Assembly: GCF_016900775.1 (NCBI RefSeq)
Contig: NZ_JACJKN010000009.1
Coordinates: forward strand, 1-64,000
Length of the DNA: 64,000 nucleotides
Direction: 5' to 3'
Origin: Olsenella uli
GTDB taxonomy: Bacteria; Actinomycetota; Coriobacteriia; Coriobacteriales; Atopobiaceae
In this document: piece after piece, positions 1-8,155 of the stretch
Layout of the letters: each line of letters begins with the position of its first letter
How positions within the stretch are numbered: the stretch's first letter is position 1
Position numbers and translations under genes: made by a program
Notes under the pieces: generated by a model
The model's input: the letters and a program-made list of their open reading frames with translations, nothing else
Databases searched by the model: none
What the model was told of the DNA's origin: nothing

Positions 1-246
1 GTAGCTCGGGGCGATGCCCTCGGCGTAGGTGCCGAACGTGTAGCCCTCGGCGCCGTTCACCGCCGTGATCTCGGTCGTCTCGTCGGTGTCATAGAAGTGC
101 ACCTTGTAGGTGACTGATCTAGACATCGAAGTTCCCTCATAATTTCCATCGTCCTGCGCCAACGCGACCGCAGGCACGCTGGTAAGCACCATGGACAGAG
201 ACAAGCCCGCTGTCACCGCCGCATTGAATACACGCTTCTTGTCCAT
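1..246 (-). CDS. Secreted protein, N-terminal part (runs off the window)
   Basis: The first 82 codons of a minus-strand gene are visible; the rest lies left of the window. It opens with MDKKRVFNAAVTAG, a hydrophobic stretch and an AxA-like cut site near VALAQ, which is a typical Sec signal peptide. The mature part (VTYKVHFYDTDETTEI...) looks like a beta-rich extracellular domain and recalls bacterial surface repeat modules. AAGGAG lies five bases before the ATG at 244-246, which fixes the start. The function cannot be named from this fragment. The signal peptide is sure and the domain resemblance is weak. Confidence 0.75.
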   Translation of the reverse strand, partial: MDKKRVFNAAVTAGLSLSMVLTSVPAVALAQDDGNYEGTSMSRSVTYKVHFYDTDETTEITAVNGAEGYTFGTYAEGIAPSY

Positions 247-526
247 TTGAACTCCTTTTCCCGTTTTATCCCCACTCGCTCGATAGAGACGAGTAGATGA
301 GCCCATCGGTTGATGTGCTAGTTCATTCCAACACCGGGTTTCAGGAGTCTGTTGCGCAACATTACGGGTTTCGTTCAGTCTGCTTCCTCGTAACAAACAT
401 GCTGGTATACATGCAACTATGCTGCGTTATATACCGACCACTTACTGAACTACCCTTGAATCCCACTCTGTCCTTGCGGTACAAAGCTCTTGTTGCACAA
501 CAATTATTGAGCGTTAGACAAACGTC

Positions 527-1540
527 ATGTGCACGATAGGCATCGGGAAGTCTTGTGAGAGAGACGCGCGGGAGGTGACACTCATAGAGACGCCAAGCTC
601 CTACATGTTCTCCGACCTCCGGAAGTTTGGTAGACTCACCAACCGCGACGCCGCCCAGGAGCTCCTGAGCGCAACCGTCACGTATGGCGGCAAGGCTCCG
701 CGCATGAGGATTACTGACCGCACGTTCCTCTCGCGCCAGATTGTCCACGCGCTCCCCGGCCAAACGCACCCGGAGCTGTTCGCCGACTTCTTCCAGAGTT
801 CCCAGACGCTGACGTCTCGCATCATCGCCAACCGCCCCAACCCCGTAACCGCGCGCGAGGAGGTTCGCGATCACTACTGCGGCGAGGCGGCACTGGGCAT
901 GCAGCAGGTCCTGCGCGACTTTGACCTTGACGACACGCTCTACGCCAATGCCATCAGCCGCATCGCCGCGGCGAAGTTCCGCACCGAGTCTGACAGGACC
1001 GTCCTCTACGTGATGCTCTTCCTCGCCACGGGGTGCCTCGCCGACCCGCAGCGCGCCGTCTCTATCGTGGAGCGCTTCGTGGAGTACAAGCTCGCCATGG
1101 ACATCGGCACGGTGGAGATGGACGTGGGCGCGGAGTACGAGGACCGTCCCGGTTCGGAGCGTGACGAGGTCGTCCTTGGGCTGCTGCGCATCTCCGGTGA
1201 CACGGCCCGACCGCCCATCCACCCGCTTGCCACGACCGACGAGGGCACCCTCGTGGGCTCGCTCGCCGACGGCGAGAGCGTCATCAATGACGTGGACGTT
1301 GACGTGAGCCGCCGCCACCTGCGCATATGGCGGGATGGCGCGCGCTGGTACGCGCAGGGCCTCGGGTCCACCAACGGAACCATGCTCATTCCCGGCGACG
1401 GCACCGACCCCGTTGTCATTGAGCCGCCGCGCGCCAAGCGAGCGCATGACGGCAGCTACCCGCCCGTTGAGATCAGCAACAGCGACGTCTTGTGCCTCGG
1501 CGCCACGACGCGCTTCCTGGTAATGCGGATAACGTCCTAG
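527..1540 (+). CDS. FHA-domain protein
   Basis: A cytoplasmic protein of up to 337 residues. Residues about 241-332 form a forkhead-associated domain, the module that binds phosphothreonine: the SRRH motif is at 261-264 and GSTNGT at 280-285. The first 230 residues are alpha-helical in character and match nothing I recognise. The gene ends immediately before an open frame that encodes a Ser/Thr kinase, so it is probably a substrate or adaptor of that kinase (inferred from adjacency). The start is uncertain: ATG 527 has no clear ribosome site, and GTG 575 or ATG 605 are alternatives. A GGGAGGTG stretch at 570-577 fits none of them well. Confidence 0.75.
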   Translation: MCTIGIGKSCERDAREVTLIETPSSYMFSDLRKFGRLTNRDAAQELLSATVTYGGKAPRMRITDRTFLSRQIVHALPGQTHPELFADFFQSSQTLTSRIIANRPNPVTAREEVRDHYCGEAALGMQQVLRDFDLDDTLYANAISRIAAAKFRTESDRTVLYVMLFLATGCLADPQRAVSIVERFVEYKLAMDIGTVEMDVGAEYEDRPGSERDEVVLGLLRISGDTARPPIHPLATTDEGTLVGSLADGESVINDVDVDVSRRHLRIWRDGARWYAQGLGSTNGTMLIPGDGTDPVVIEPPRAKRAHDGSYPPVEISNSDVLCLGATTRFLVMRITS

Positions 1541-2980
1541 ATGACGCAGCTAACGCGCAGCATACAGGGTCCTTCTCGGCATCGGCGCGCCCGCTGGCGA
1601 GAAGGACCTCGCACGCTCCGCGCCAGCCGCCCACTAGAACGACGCAACGTCGCTCATACGACATACACAATTCAACAGCGAGACGTTGCGCAACTTGAAT
1701 CAAAGTGCTGTTTCTACGATTGTCTCGACCTGTTCCAAACGTTTGGAACCGGGAAGAGGCGGCCTTTGGGATCGTTAGGCAGCGGCAGAAATCAGGACTG
1801 CCCAACAGAGATAGTTCGGATTCGCAACTTCACACCCGCGTTTGGAATCTTGCCGACGCGGGCCGGTGAGGTGCGTCGGCGGTTTGAGACACTGCTTATT
1901 CCCGCCGTGCCGCGCGAGGGTCTCTCGGACGGTGCCGTCCTCAGGGCGCAGAATACCTCGGGGGAGGTGTTTGCGCTCAAGGTCCTCCGCGCGCCCGCGC
2001 CCACCCACGGCCTTGGGGACAAGACCCCGGACACCGAGGCGCTGCGCCTGGTAGAGTCAAGCCGCGAGCTGGCGTTTACGGAGGAGTACCGCAGCATGCT
2101 CGCCGTTTCCTTTCTGAGGGGGTTCCCGAGGGTCTACGGGTTTGGACTCGCCGCAAGCTCCCTGGACGGCCACGAGGAGGAGAAGCCGGCCATCATCATG
2201 GAGTGGGTCGAGGGACTCACCCTGAGGGAGGCAACAACCCTGCTCCCCGCGCGAACGTACGCGGACGAGAACGCCCGCCCGCGGCGGTCCGTCCTCCCCG
2301 AGACCGTCGCCGCGCTGGGGACGGCGCTGCTGGACATCCTGCTGAGCACGAGCGAGCTTGACTGTCGCTTCCTTCACCGGGACCTCTCCCCGCGCAACGT
2401 CATCGTGCGGACGTCTGCCGTGCCCATCGCCGAGCAGATCGCCTCGTCCTCGTTTGACCTGCGCATCGTGGACCTGGGCAGCTCCTCCGTCCTGCGGGAT
2501 GGGGAGCGCGGCACCACCCTCACGCACGACATCTGGCGCTTTGGCACCGTGGAGTATGCTGCTCCCGAGATGCTGACGCGTGACGTGCCCGAGGTCTCCC
2601 GCCTGCGTCATTCGCAGACCGTGGACACCTACGCCGTCTGCAGCATGCTGTACGAGCTGGTCTGCGACCAGACGCCCTTTGAGCTGTCGCGGCGGCCCAA
2701 CGCGTCCCCGTACCTCACGAAGATGGTGGAGCGGCCCGAGGTTCCCGCATGGCTTGATAACAACGCCCGCTCCCTTGCCGACCTTCTTGTCCGCGGGCTC
2801 AACGCCGAGCAGCCCAAGCGGTACACGACCCTCGCCCTCAGGGAGGCACTGGCCGCATGGCCGGGCGGCGCGGCGGCGCCCTCAGGCGCGCCATCGCAGC
2901 GCGGGAGGCGCCGCTCGCTCTTCTCGGCCCTCGCAAGCGCCGCTGCCGAGTGGGCTCGCGAGCGCCGGAGGGACGGATAG
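1541..2980 (+). CDS. Serine/threonine protein kinase (Hanks type), start uncertain
   Basis: Phosphorylates Ser/Thr residues of partner proteins; the FHA protein encoded just upstream is the obvious candidate partner. In the 479-codon frame the ATP-binding lysine sits in VFALKVL (K147), the catalytic loop is HRDLSPRN (D281, N286), the metal site is DLG (311-313) in place of DFG, and APE is at 341-343. The glycine-rich loop is degenerate (REGLSDGAV). There is no transmembrane segment or sensor domain, so it is probably cytosolic. The frame begins one base after the FHA stop, but its first ~95 residues are unlike a kinase and the DNA there carries an 18 bp palindrome, so the true start is probably a non-ATG codon around 1830-1870. 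Confidence 0.82.
   Translation: MTQLTRSIQGPSRHRRARWREGPRTLRASRPLERRNVAHTTYTIQQRDVAQLESKCCFYDCLDLFQTFGTGKRRPLGSLGSGRNQDCPTEIVRIRNFTPAFGILPTRAGEVRRRFETLLIPAVPREGLSDGAVLRAQNTSGEVFALKVLRAPAPTHGLGDKTPDTEALRLVESSRELAFTEEYRSMLAVSFLRGFPRVYGFGLAASSLDGHEEEKPAIIMEWVEGLTLREATTLLPARTYADENARPRRSVLPETVAALGTALLDILLSTSELDCRFLHRDLSPRNVIVRTSAVPIAEQIASSSFDLRIVDLGSSSVLRDGERGTTLTHDIWRFGTVEYAAPEMLTRDVPEVSRLRHSQTVDTYAVCSMLYELVCDQTPFELSRRPNASPYLTKMVERPEVPAWLDNNARSLADLLVRGLNAEQPKRYTTLALREALAAWPGGAAAPSGAPSQRGRRRSLFSALASAAAEWARERRRDG
1732..1749. promoter_or_regulatory. 18 bp perfect palindrome before the kinase domain
   Basis: GTTCCAAACGTTTGGAAC is perfectly self-complementary. It lies inside the open frame of the kinase but ahead of the recognisable domain. 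A looser inverted pair (GACGCAACGTC near 1640 and GACGTTGCGC near 1682) precedes it. This looks like a promoter/operator region between the FHA and kinase genes, not coding sequence. Confidence 0.4.
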
Positions 2981-2992
2981 CGGCCTCCGCGC

Positions 2993-3076
2993 CAAAATTA
3001 ATCCGCCCTTGGAGTCCCTCTGACGGCGTTTTCCCAGTTGAGTTTTCCGGGAGACGCCTTCAGGGCGGATTAATTT
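2993..3076. repeat. Inverted repeat between convergent genes
   Basis: AAATTAATCCGCCC at 2993-3006 is repeated in inverted form at 3063-3076. A weaker inner pairing (GGCGT/ACGCC) lies inside. It sits between the kinase gene and a convergent membrane-protein gene, so it may act as a bidirectional terminator. There is no strong T-run. The AT-rich arm is unlike the GC-rich terminators nearby. Confidence 0.4.
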
Positions 3077-3162
3077 CCCGGCACCGCCGAAGAGAGGCCT
3101 TGAAACGCAAGAGGGCGCGCCGCCATGCCGCGGCGCGCCTCTCGTCTGACGCTCAGATGCCC

Positions 3163-3960
3163 CTAGTTGCCGCTCAGAATCTGGACCGGCGTGAAGGACG
3201 TGGTGATCTTGTCGCGCAGCTCGCCCTGGATGGACTCGTCCAGGCCCGTGATGTGCAGCGAGAGCTGGACGCCGTCCGCGGACTGCGTCTTGGTCCACAC
3301 GTACGTGATGTACGAGGTCACGTCCCCCGTGGGCTTGAGGAAGCCAAAGAGCGCGGACTGCTGAATCTCCCCGTCTGCGCTCATGTGCACGTTGACGTGG
3401 TACACGACGGTGTTGATATTGGGATTGAGCAGGCAGTTCACCGCAAACGCCTGAGCCTGCACGCCGGAGCCCGCAAAGCACTCGAGCGCGTTCTCCGAGC
3501 TCGTGTCCGTGACGGTGACCTCCACGCGGCCGGTGTTCTCGTCCGCCTCCTGGACGGAGAAGTCCTCCGGGAACTGAGTGAAGCCGTTGCCCCACTCCAC
3601 GCCGCCGCGCAGGGCCGAGGCCACGGTGCGCACGGTGACGCTCTCCGTGAGGTTGGACGTGTTGGCGCGGCGGATGAAGCCAAAGGCCACCTGGCCCACC
3701 ACCACGGCAACGAGGAAAATCAGCACAAAGGAGACCGCGGTCTTGGTGATGACCTTGCCCACGTTGGAGCCGGAGGGGTCCTCCTCGGACAGGGGGTCAA
3801 TATCGAGCGAGACGCCCTTCTCCTTGCGGTGCGCGCGCTGACGACGGGCACGCTCCTCGTCGGAGTGACCGGTGTGGTCGACGGTCGCAAACAGCGCCTC
3901 GGCCTCGTCGGGCGTGAGCGCGCCCTTCTGGATGCGCGCAATCTCGCGTTTCTTTGCCAT
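3163..3960 (-). CDS. Single-pass membrane protein of unknown function
   Basis: A 265-residue protein with a charged cytoplasmic N-terminus (1-70, rich in Arg, Lys and Asp/Glu), one transmembrane helix at about 72-96 (AVSFVLIFLVAVVVGQVAF) and an extracytoplasmic domain of about 165 residues. The outer part has two cysteines (ECF and NCLL) that could form a disulfide. I do not recognise the family. A purine-rich GGGGAAGAGAGAG precedes the ATG. The 210 bp upstream hold a cluster of TGTCGC palindromes (4134-4173) that could regulate it. Confidence 0.7.
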   Translation of the reverse strand: MAKKREIARIQKGALTPDEAEALFATVDHTGHSDEERARRQRAHRKEKGVSLDIDPLSEEDPSGSNVGKVITKTAVSFVLIFLVAVVVGQVAFGFIRRANTSNLTESVTVRTVASALRGGVEWGNGFTQFPEDFSVQEADENTGRVEVTVTDTSSENALECFAGSGVQAQAFAVNCLLNPNINTVVYHVNVHMSADGEIQQSALFGFLKPTGDVTSYITYVWTKTQSADGVQLSLHITGLDESIQGELRDKITTSFTPVQILSGN

Positions 3961-4133
3961 CTCTCTCTTCCCCGTCGCAGGACCCGGCGGCCAAGAAGGC
4001 AGCGCGCGGTCACAACAGACCCTGTTTCAGTATACGCAATCGCACCCCGACCTGCCGAACTTGACAGTTTGCTCAGGGTCAACCGTCAGGTTTTCCATGC
4101 GGGCAGGAGGATACCGAGCACGGCGTCTGCGGG

Positions 4134-4173
4134 GATGCGACAGTGTCGCATCGGCTGTCGCGACATTGTCGCG
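4134..4173. promoter_or_regulatory. Clustered TGTCGC palindromes (candidate operator)
   Basis: GATGCGACAGTGTCGCATC (4134-4152) is a 19 nt palindrome with one central base. TGTCGCGACA (4156-4165) is a perfect 10 bp palindrome, and TGTCGCG (4167-4173) is a further half site. They lie between the stop of the gene at 4176 and the start of the membrane-protein gene at 3960. Dense dyads of this kind usually bind a dimeric repressor. No cognate regulator is evident. Confidence 0.4.
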
Positions 4174-4175
4174 TT

Positions 4176-5144
4176 CTAAGCCATCGTGTAGTGATGCGCC
4201 CTGCCATCCCTCTCCGCAACGAATCCATTGTTGAGCATCCGCCGGATGTAGCGCTGCGCGGTTCTTGTTGTCACATCAAGATATTCCGCAAGAGTCGCGG
4301 CGGTGAAGTCCCCATCCCGAGCGGTCAGTATCGCCGCCGCCTCATGCGCGCCGTCGACGCCCTTCGACGCAAAAATCGGCGTGACGGGCACAGACGCGCG
4401 GAAGACGTCCCCGTCCTCAAGAATGGCGGGCTTCCCACTGTACGCGCGCGAATACTTCTGGAGATTGCGCATCCCGCTGCCCAATTCCTCGGCATAGCCA
4501 ATCTGGGAAAACACCCCGGCAATGTTGGGGTTTTTGGAGATGGGATTAAAGTCGCGGAGAGTGAGCCTACCCTCGTATATCGAGCGACTTGCGTTCTCCG
4601 TGCGCAGCTCAGAGCGCCCGATAACCAACTTGGCAGGAAACGGGCTGATGTACTCGCGGTGTATCAGGAGGTTTGACACCAGCTCTCTCACGATGATGTC
4701 ACGCGCGCTTACTCGCTGTCCTGACTCAACAACAAATCTGTCGGGTAGGTTAGCAGCCGCAAACTCGACGAGCCTCGGATAGGCTTCGATGAGGTTGCAG
4801 GTCAACGTGAGCCTGTCATCGTAGCGGTCCATGTTTTCCCTACGCGCGATGGTGTCGGTCTTGTACGCCGGACAAACGTCGGAGATTACCTCGTCCGTGC
4901 CAAAGAGCAGAACGGCCGCGAGCGTATAGACCTCGTCGCCCGTCCTACGGTCTTTGGCATATACCCTGGCGCTTCTTAGCAGCTCCTCATCGCCCATGGA
5001 TTCCCACGGATGGCCAGGGACCCTCTTCGAAGCAAGCTCTCGTGCCTTGTCGATTGTTTTTGCATTAAAATCATTAATATTTACATAGCGGAATATTCTA
5101 CGTTCAGAGTATTCATTCTGCTTTCGCAGATAGAGGGGCGTCAT
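4176..5144 (-). pseudogene. 5'-truncated AlbA_2/RecG-like ATP-binding regulator
   Basis: The 322 codons match the C-terminal part of the 'putative DNA-binding/ATP-dependent helicase RecG-like' family: an LxLLFG-type segment (AAVLLFGTDEVIS), a GHKL-like block (VRELVSNLLIHREY, then EELGSGMRNL) and a C-terminal winged helix (LAEYLDVTTRTAQRYIRRML). The N-terminal AlbA_2 DNA-binding domain of about 110 residues is missing. The frame continues upstream of the ATG through IFKVSGAEQ, which looks like lost coding sequence, and then reaches a TGA inside the palindrome at 5171-5236. This suggests that a rearrangement or repeat insertion removed the 5' end. The remnant has no ribosome site. Confidence 0.65.
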
Positions 5145-5170
5145 CTGCTCCGCCCCGGAGACCTTAAATA

Positions 5171-5236
5171 TGAGTGACAGGCCTTGAACGGATGAGGCAC
5201 CGCAGAAGGCGCCATCCGTTCAAGGCCTGTCACTCA
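5171..5236. repeat. Family B palindrome, intact copy
   Basis: The perfect 24 nt arms are 5171-5194 and 5213-5236 (outer end TGAGTGACAGGCCTTGAACG), with an 18 nt loop. It sits exactly at the broken 5' end of the AlbA/RecG-like gene and downstream of the ABC transporter, for which it could serve as terminator. A decayed relative lies at 7732-7796. Confidence 0.8.
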
Positions 5237-5290
5237 CCCAAACAAGCTCAACCAAGCAAGCTGCCAGGCGCCGGGAAGGTCCCTGCCGCG

Positions 5291-7051
5291 CTACCCCGCG
5301 AACTGCATGGCGTAGTAGCGCGCATAGGTGCCGCCGCGCGCGAGGAGCTCCTCGTGGGTCCCGCGCTCGGAGACACTGCCATTCTCCATGGTGACGATCT
5401 CGTCCGCGTTCTTGATGGTGGAGAGGCGGTGGGCAATCACCAGCGTGGTGCGTCCGCGCGCGAGCTCGGACAGGGACTCCTGAACGGCCTGCTCGGACTC
5501 GTTGTCCAGCGCGGACGTCGCCTCATCAAAGATAAGGATCGGCGGGTTCTTGAGGAAGACGCGGGCGATGGCGATGCGCTGCTTCTGACCGCCGGAGAGG
5601 TGGCTTCCGCGCTCGCCGACCTCGGTCTCGTAGCCGTCCGGCAGGCTCTCCACATACTCCGCGATGTTGGCCTTGCGCGCCGCGTCCTGAATCTCCTCGA
5701 GCGTGGCATCCGGGCTTCCGTAGGCAATGTTCTCCGCGATGGTGCCGTCAAACAGGTAGACATCCTGCTGGACAAGGCCAATGGACTCGCGCAGGCTCCG
5801 CTGCGTGACGTCGCGCACGTCCTGGCCGTCAATGGTGATGGAGCCGGAGTCCACGTCGTAGAAGCGCGGGAGCAGCGAGCACGTGGTGGACTTTCCGCCT
5901 CCGGAGGGGCCCACGAGCGCGATGGTCTCGCCGGGCGCGATGTCCAGATTGAGGTGGCGGATTACCACGTCATCCTTCTCGCCCTTTGCTCCGGGATAGG
6001 CGAAGCAGACGTCGTGATAGCTGACCGCGCCCTTGGTGACGCTCAGCTCCGGGGCGCCCGGCTTGTCCTGGATGTCCGGCTGGGTCTCAATCACCTCGTG
6101 GAATCGCTTGAACCCGGCAATGGCCTTCTGGAAGGTCTCCGTAAAGTCCAGGATGCTCGTGATGGGCGTGGTGAAGAGAGAGATGTAGAGCGCGTAGGTG
6201 GCGAGGTCGATGGCATGCATCTGCCCGTTGGCAATCAGCCAGCCGCCAAACACCACCACAGCCGTGTTGAGCGCGCCCATCATCACCGCAATTGCCGCCT
6301 GGTAGCGGCCCATGGCGCGATACATCCGGGTCTTGGAGTCCAGATAGGCGTTGTTGCTGCGACGGAACTTGTCACGCTCCACGTCCTCGGCGGCAAAGCT
6401 CTTGACCACGCGAACGCCGGCGAGGGAGTCCTCCAGGCGGCTGTTCACGCCGGAGATGCGAACGCGGTTCTCGGTATAGACGGCGCGCATCTGCCAGTTT
6501 GCGTACACGTTATAGACCACAAGCAGACACGCAATGAGCGCGAGCACGCCCGTGAGCGGCAGATTGATGGTGGAAAGGATCACAAACGAGCCCGCCACCT
6601 CCACGATGCCAATAAGGATGAACTCCGGCCCATGGTGAGCCGCCTCGGAGATGTCAAAGAGGTCAGAGACCAGGCGGCTCATAAGGTCGCCGGACTTGTG
6701 GTGGTCAAAATAGGAGAAACTCATACGCTCGTAGGCGTCGAAGAGGTCCTCGCGCATGCGGCTCTCCATGCGCGCGCCCATGACGTGACCCCAGAAGATG
6801 ACAAAGTAGCGGCAAACAAAGCGCAGGGCGTACATGCAGACAAGTCCCACAGCAAGATACGCGAGCGCGCCCATGATGGCATCTGAGCCCTCGGTAAAGA
6901 GCCCGCCCGTAAGGGTCCGCAGGATCTGCGGGAAGGCAAGATCGATGGCGGCAACGGTCACGGCGGCAATGATGTCGATGACAAACAGGTGCCGCTGCCC
7001 GCGATAGTACGAGAGGAACGATCGGAAGAGCGAGCGATGCTGAGCAGGCAT
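5291..7051 (-). CDS. ABC half-transporter (fused permease and ATPase)
   Basis: A 586-residue exporter-type protein that works as a homo- or heterodimer in the cytoplasmic membrane. The N-terminal ~320 residues hold about six transmembrane helices, ending near DFTETFQKAIAGFKRF. The ATPase has Walker A GPSGGGKST (about 381-389), the signature LSGGQ (about 485), Walker B ILIFDEATSALD (about 506-517) and the H-loop VIAHRLST (about 538). The start at 7051 follows AAGGAG by five bases, although the frame is open further upstream. The layout resembles MsbA/MdlB lipid or drug exporters. The substrate cannot be inferred, and no partner half-transporter is adjacent. Confidence 0.9.
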   Translation of the reverse strand: MPAQHRSLFRSFLSYYRGQRHLFVIDIIAAVTVAAIDLAFPQILRTLTGGLFTEGSDAIMGALAYLAVGLVCMYALRFVCRYFVIFWGHVMGARMESRMREDLFDAYERMSFSYFDHHKSGDLMSRLVSDLFDISEAAHHGPEFILIGIVEVAGSFVILSTINLPLTGVLALIACLLVVYNVYANWQMRAVYTENRVRISGVNSRLEDSLAGVRVVKSFAAEDVERDKFRRSNNAYLDSKTRMYRAMGRYQAAIAVMMGALNTAVVVFGGWLIANGQMHAIDLATYALYISLFTTPITSILDFTETFQKAIAGFKRFHEVIETQPDIQDKPGAPELSVTKGAVSYHDVCFAYPGAKGEKDDVVIRHLNLDIAPGETIALVGPSGGGKSTTCSLLPRFYDVDSGSITIDGQDVRDVTQRSLRESIGLVQQDVYLFDGTIAENIAYGSPDATLEEIQDAARKANIAEYVESLPDGYETEVGERGSHLSGGQKQRIAIARVFLKNPPILIFDEATSALDNESEQAVQESLSELARGRTTLVIAHRLSTIKNADEIVTMENGSVSERGTHEELLARGGTYARYYAMQFAG

Positions 7052-7304
7052 GAAACTCCTTGTGAATCGGCGAAAACGTGCGCAAACAAGGGTATCACCT
7101 CGGGCACGCCACCTCGCCGACCCAAAGAAAATGCCAGCAAAATGGGGACGCCCGCCTCTGAAGCGAGGACGGGCGCAGGGAGGGAAGATGTGATTTTCAC
7201 AATAGGCCATCGCACGCAGGTTCCGGTAACCAGGCAGTAAGGCATCGGTAAACCTGACGACCCGCCGCGATGGCCCACGAGCGTATGGAGATCTTCCCCC
7301 GGGG

Positions 7305-7310
7305 TATACT
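7305..7310 (+). promoter_or_regulatory. Candidate -10 box for the holin-like peptide gene
   Basis: TATACT lies about 65 bases before the ribosome site of the small peptide gene. No good -35 hexamer is visible. Confidence 0.3.
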
Positions 7311-7374
7311 CCCCACACGACTCGGCGGTCCGAACCGCGTACCGAGGGCAGCGCCGTACCCGAGAGGGGAGGTG

Positions 7375-7494
7375 ATGCCTATGGACGTCTCTGAGGTCGT
7401 TGTTCTTCTGACGAGTGTTCTTAACCTCGTTATCGCGATAGTAAGTCTCGTTCGAGAGGTGCGAAGGAGGTCCGATGAAAGGAACGGCCGCTAG
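7375..7494 (+). CDS. 39-residue holin-like membrane peptide, possible type I toxin
   Basis: The peptide MPMDVSEVVVLLTSVLNL... has one hydrophobic helix (about 8-26) and a strongly basic tail (REVRRRSDERNGR). GAGGGGAGG stands directly before ATG 7375, with ATG 7381 as a close alternative. Size, layout and tail resemble the putative holin-like toxins of Gram-positive type I toxin-antitoxin systems, whose mRNA is silenced by an antisense RNA over its 3' end. Its stop codon lies inside a stable hairpin (7486-7513), as expected for a short free-standing transcript. No antisense promoter was convincingly seen. The resemblance is by shape, not by a diagnostic motif. Confidence 0.5.
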   Translation: MPMDVSEVVVLLTSVLNLVIAIVSLVREVRRRSDERNGR

Positions 7495-7513
7495 CGCGTA
7501 AGCGCGAGCGGCC
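7486..7513 (+). terminator. Hairpin overlapping the holin-like gene stop
   Basis: GGCCGCTAGCGC pairs with GCGCGAGCGGCC across a four-base loop with one mismatch. The TAG stop is within the left arm. No T-run follows, so it may be an mRNA-stabilising end or an antisense target. Confidence 0.4.
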
Positions 7514-7850
7514 AACTACGAGTAACGGCACTGCCTAGGTTCCCCAACGTAGGCGGCCGTCGAGCCTATTGTACCCTCCCCCGGCGGTTTAGTCTCGCCG
7601 TTTTGACCCCTTTGGCAATTCCCGAGGACAAGCCCAGGGCATCCCCCGGATGGTCATAGGCCGGCCTGCGTCCCGCAAGTACGTGGCTCCGACTCGACAG
7701 AGTAACGACCCCGTAGAGCGACTGCCCAGCAGAGTGACTACTTTTGAACGGACGGCGACCCTTTGACGGCCCAGTTTGTTCAATACCTGTCACTCACGTA
7801 GCAGAAGGCGCACCCAGATGCTCTCTCCACTGCCCTGGCTGAGAATAGGC
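7514..7850. other. Intergenic stretch without a supported gene
   Basis: No frame here has a ribosome site plus a believable protein. It holds CCTAGG/CCTA-type short dyads near 7540, AAGTAACGACC-like repeats and, at its right end, the decayed family B palindrome (7732-7796). It could contain the antisense RNA of the holin-like gene, but nothing proves this. Confidence 0.4.
7732..7796. repeat. Family B palindrome, decayed copy
   Basis: The right end reads GTTCAATACCTGTCACTCA and the left end GAGTGACTACTTTTGAACGG. Both match the arms of the intact copy at 5171-5236 with several mismatches. Together the two copies bracket the ABC transporter and the holin-like gene. Confidence 0.6.
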
Positions 7851-8129
7851 TCACTCCTGTGCAACGAGCGGCGTGCCCATAGCTGCCAGGCGATAGGCGT
7901 TTGCAAGCTGGGCCCCGTTCTCGTCGTAGCAAGGCTCAGAGAGGAGCAGCCCATACGCACGCAGGCGCGAGATGGACTTGCTCACCGTCACCTTGCTGCG
8001 CCCCAGAATCGCAGCGAGCTCCTCCTTAGAGCATGCCTCGCCCTCGTGATCGAGCACGTACGCAAGGATGCTACGCTCCGTCGGCGTCAGCCGGCGCGGA
8101 GAGTAGATGATGACCGTGTTCCCAGACAT
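7851..8129 (-). CDS. Small winged-helix DNA-binding protein
   Basis: A 92-residue protein consisting of little more than a winged helix: LTPTERSILAYVLDHEG, then a helix-turn-helix SKEELAAILGRSKVTVSKSI and a wing region (RLRAYGLLLSEP). This is the MarR/LexA-like fold used for DNA binding, with no effector domain. It lies 26 bases after the last pilus gene on the same strand, so it is probably co-transcribed with the pilus operon and may regulate it (inference). Start MSGNTVIIYS at 8129 is preceded only by a weak CGAGG. A longer reading from 8210 would overlap the upstream gene. Confidence 0.7.
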   Translation of the reverse strand: MSGNTVIIYSPRRLTPTERSILAYVLDHEGEACSKEELAAILGRSKVTVSKSISRLRAYGLLLSEPCYDENGAQLANAYRLAAMGTPLVAQE

Positions 8130-8155
8130 CCTCGCGTCCCAGCAGCAATCCGCAG

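Noticed and set aside
7566-7793. A 75-codon minus-strand frame upstream of the winged-helix gene
   Set aside because: It overlaps the decayed family B palindrome, has no ribosome site and no protein-like pattern.
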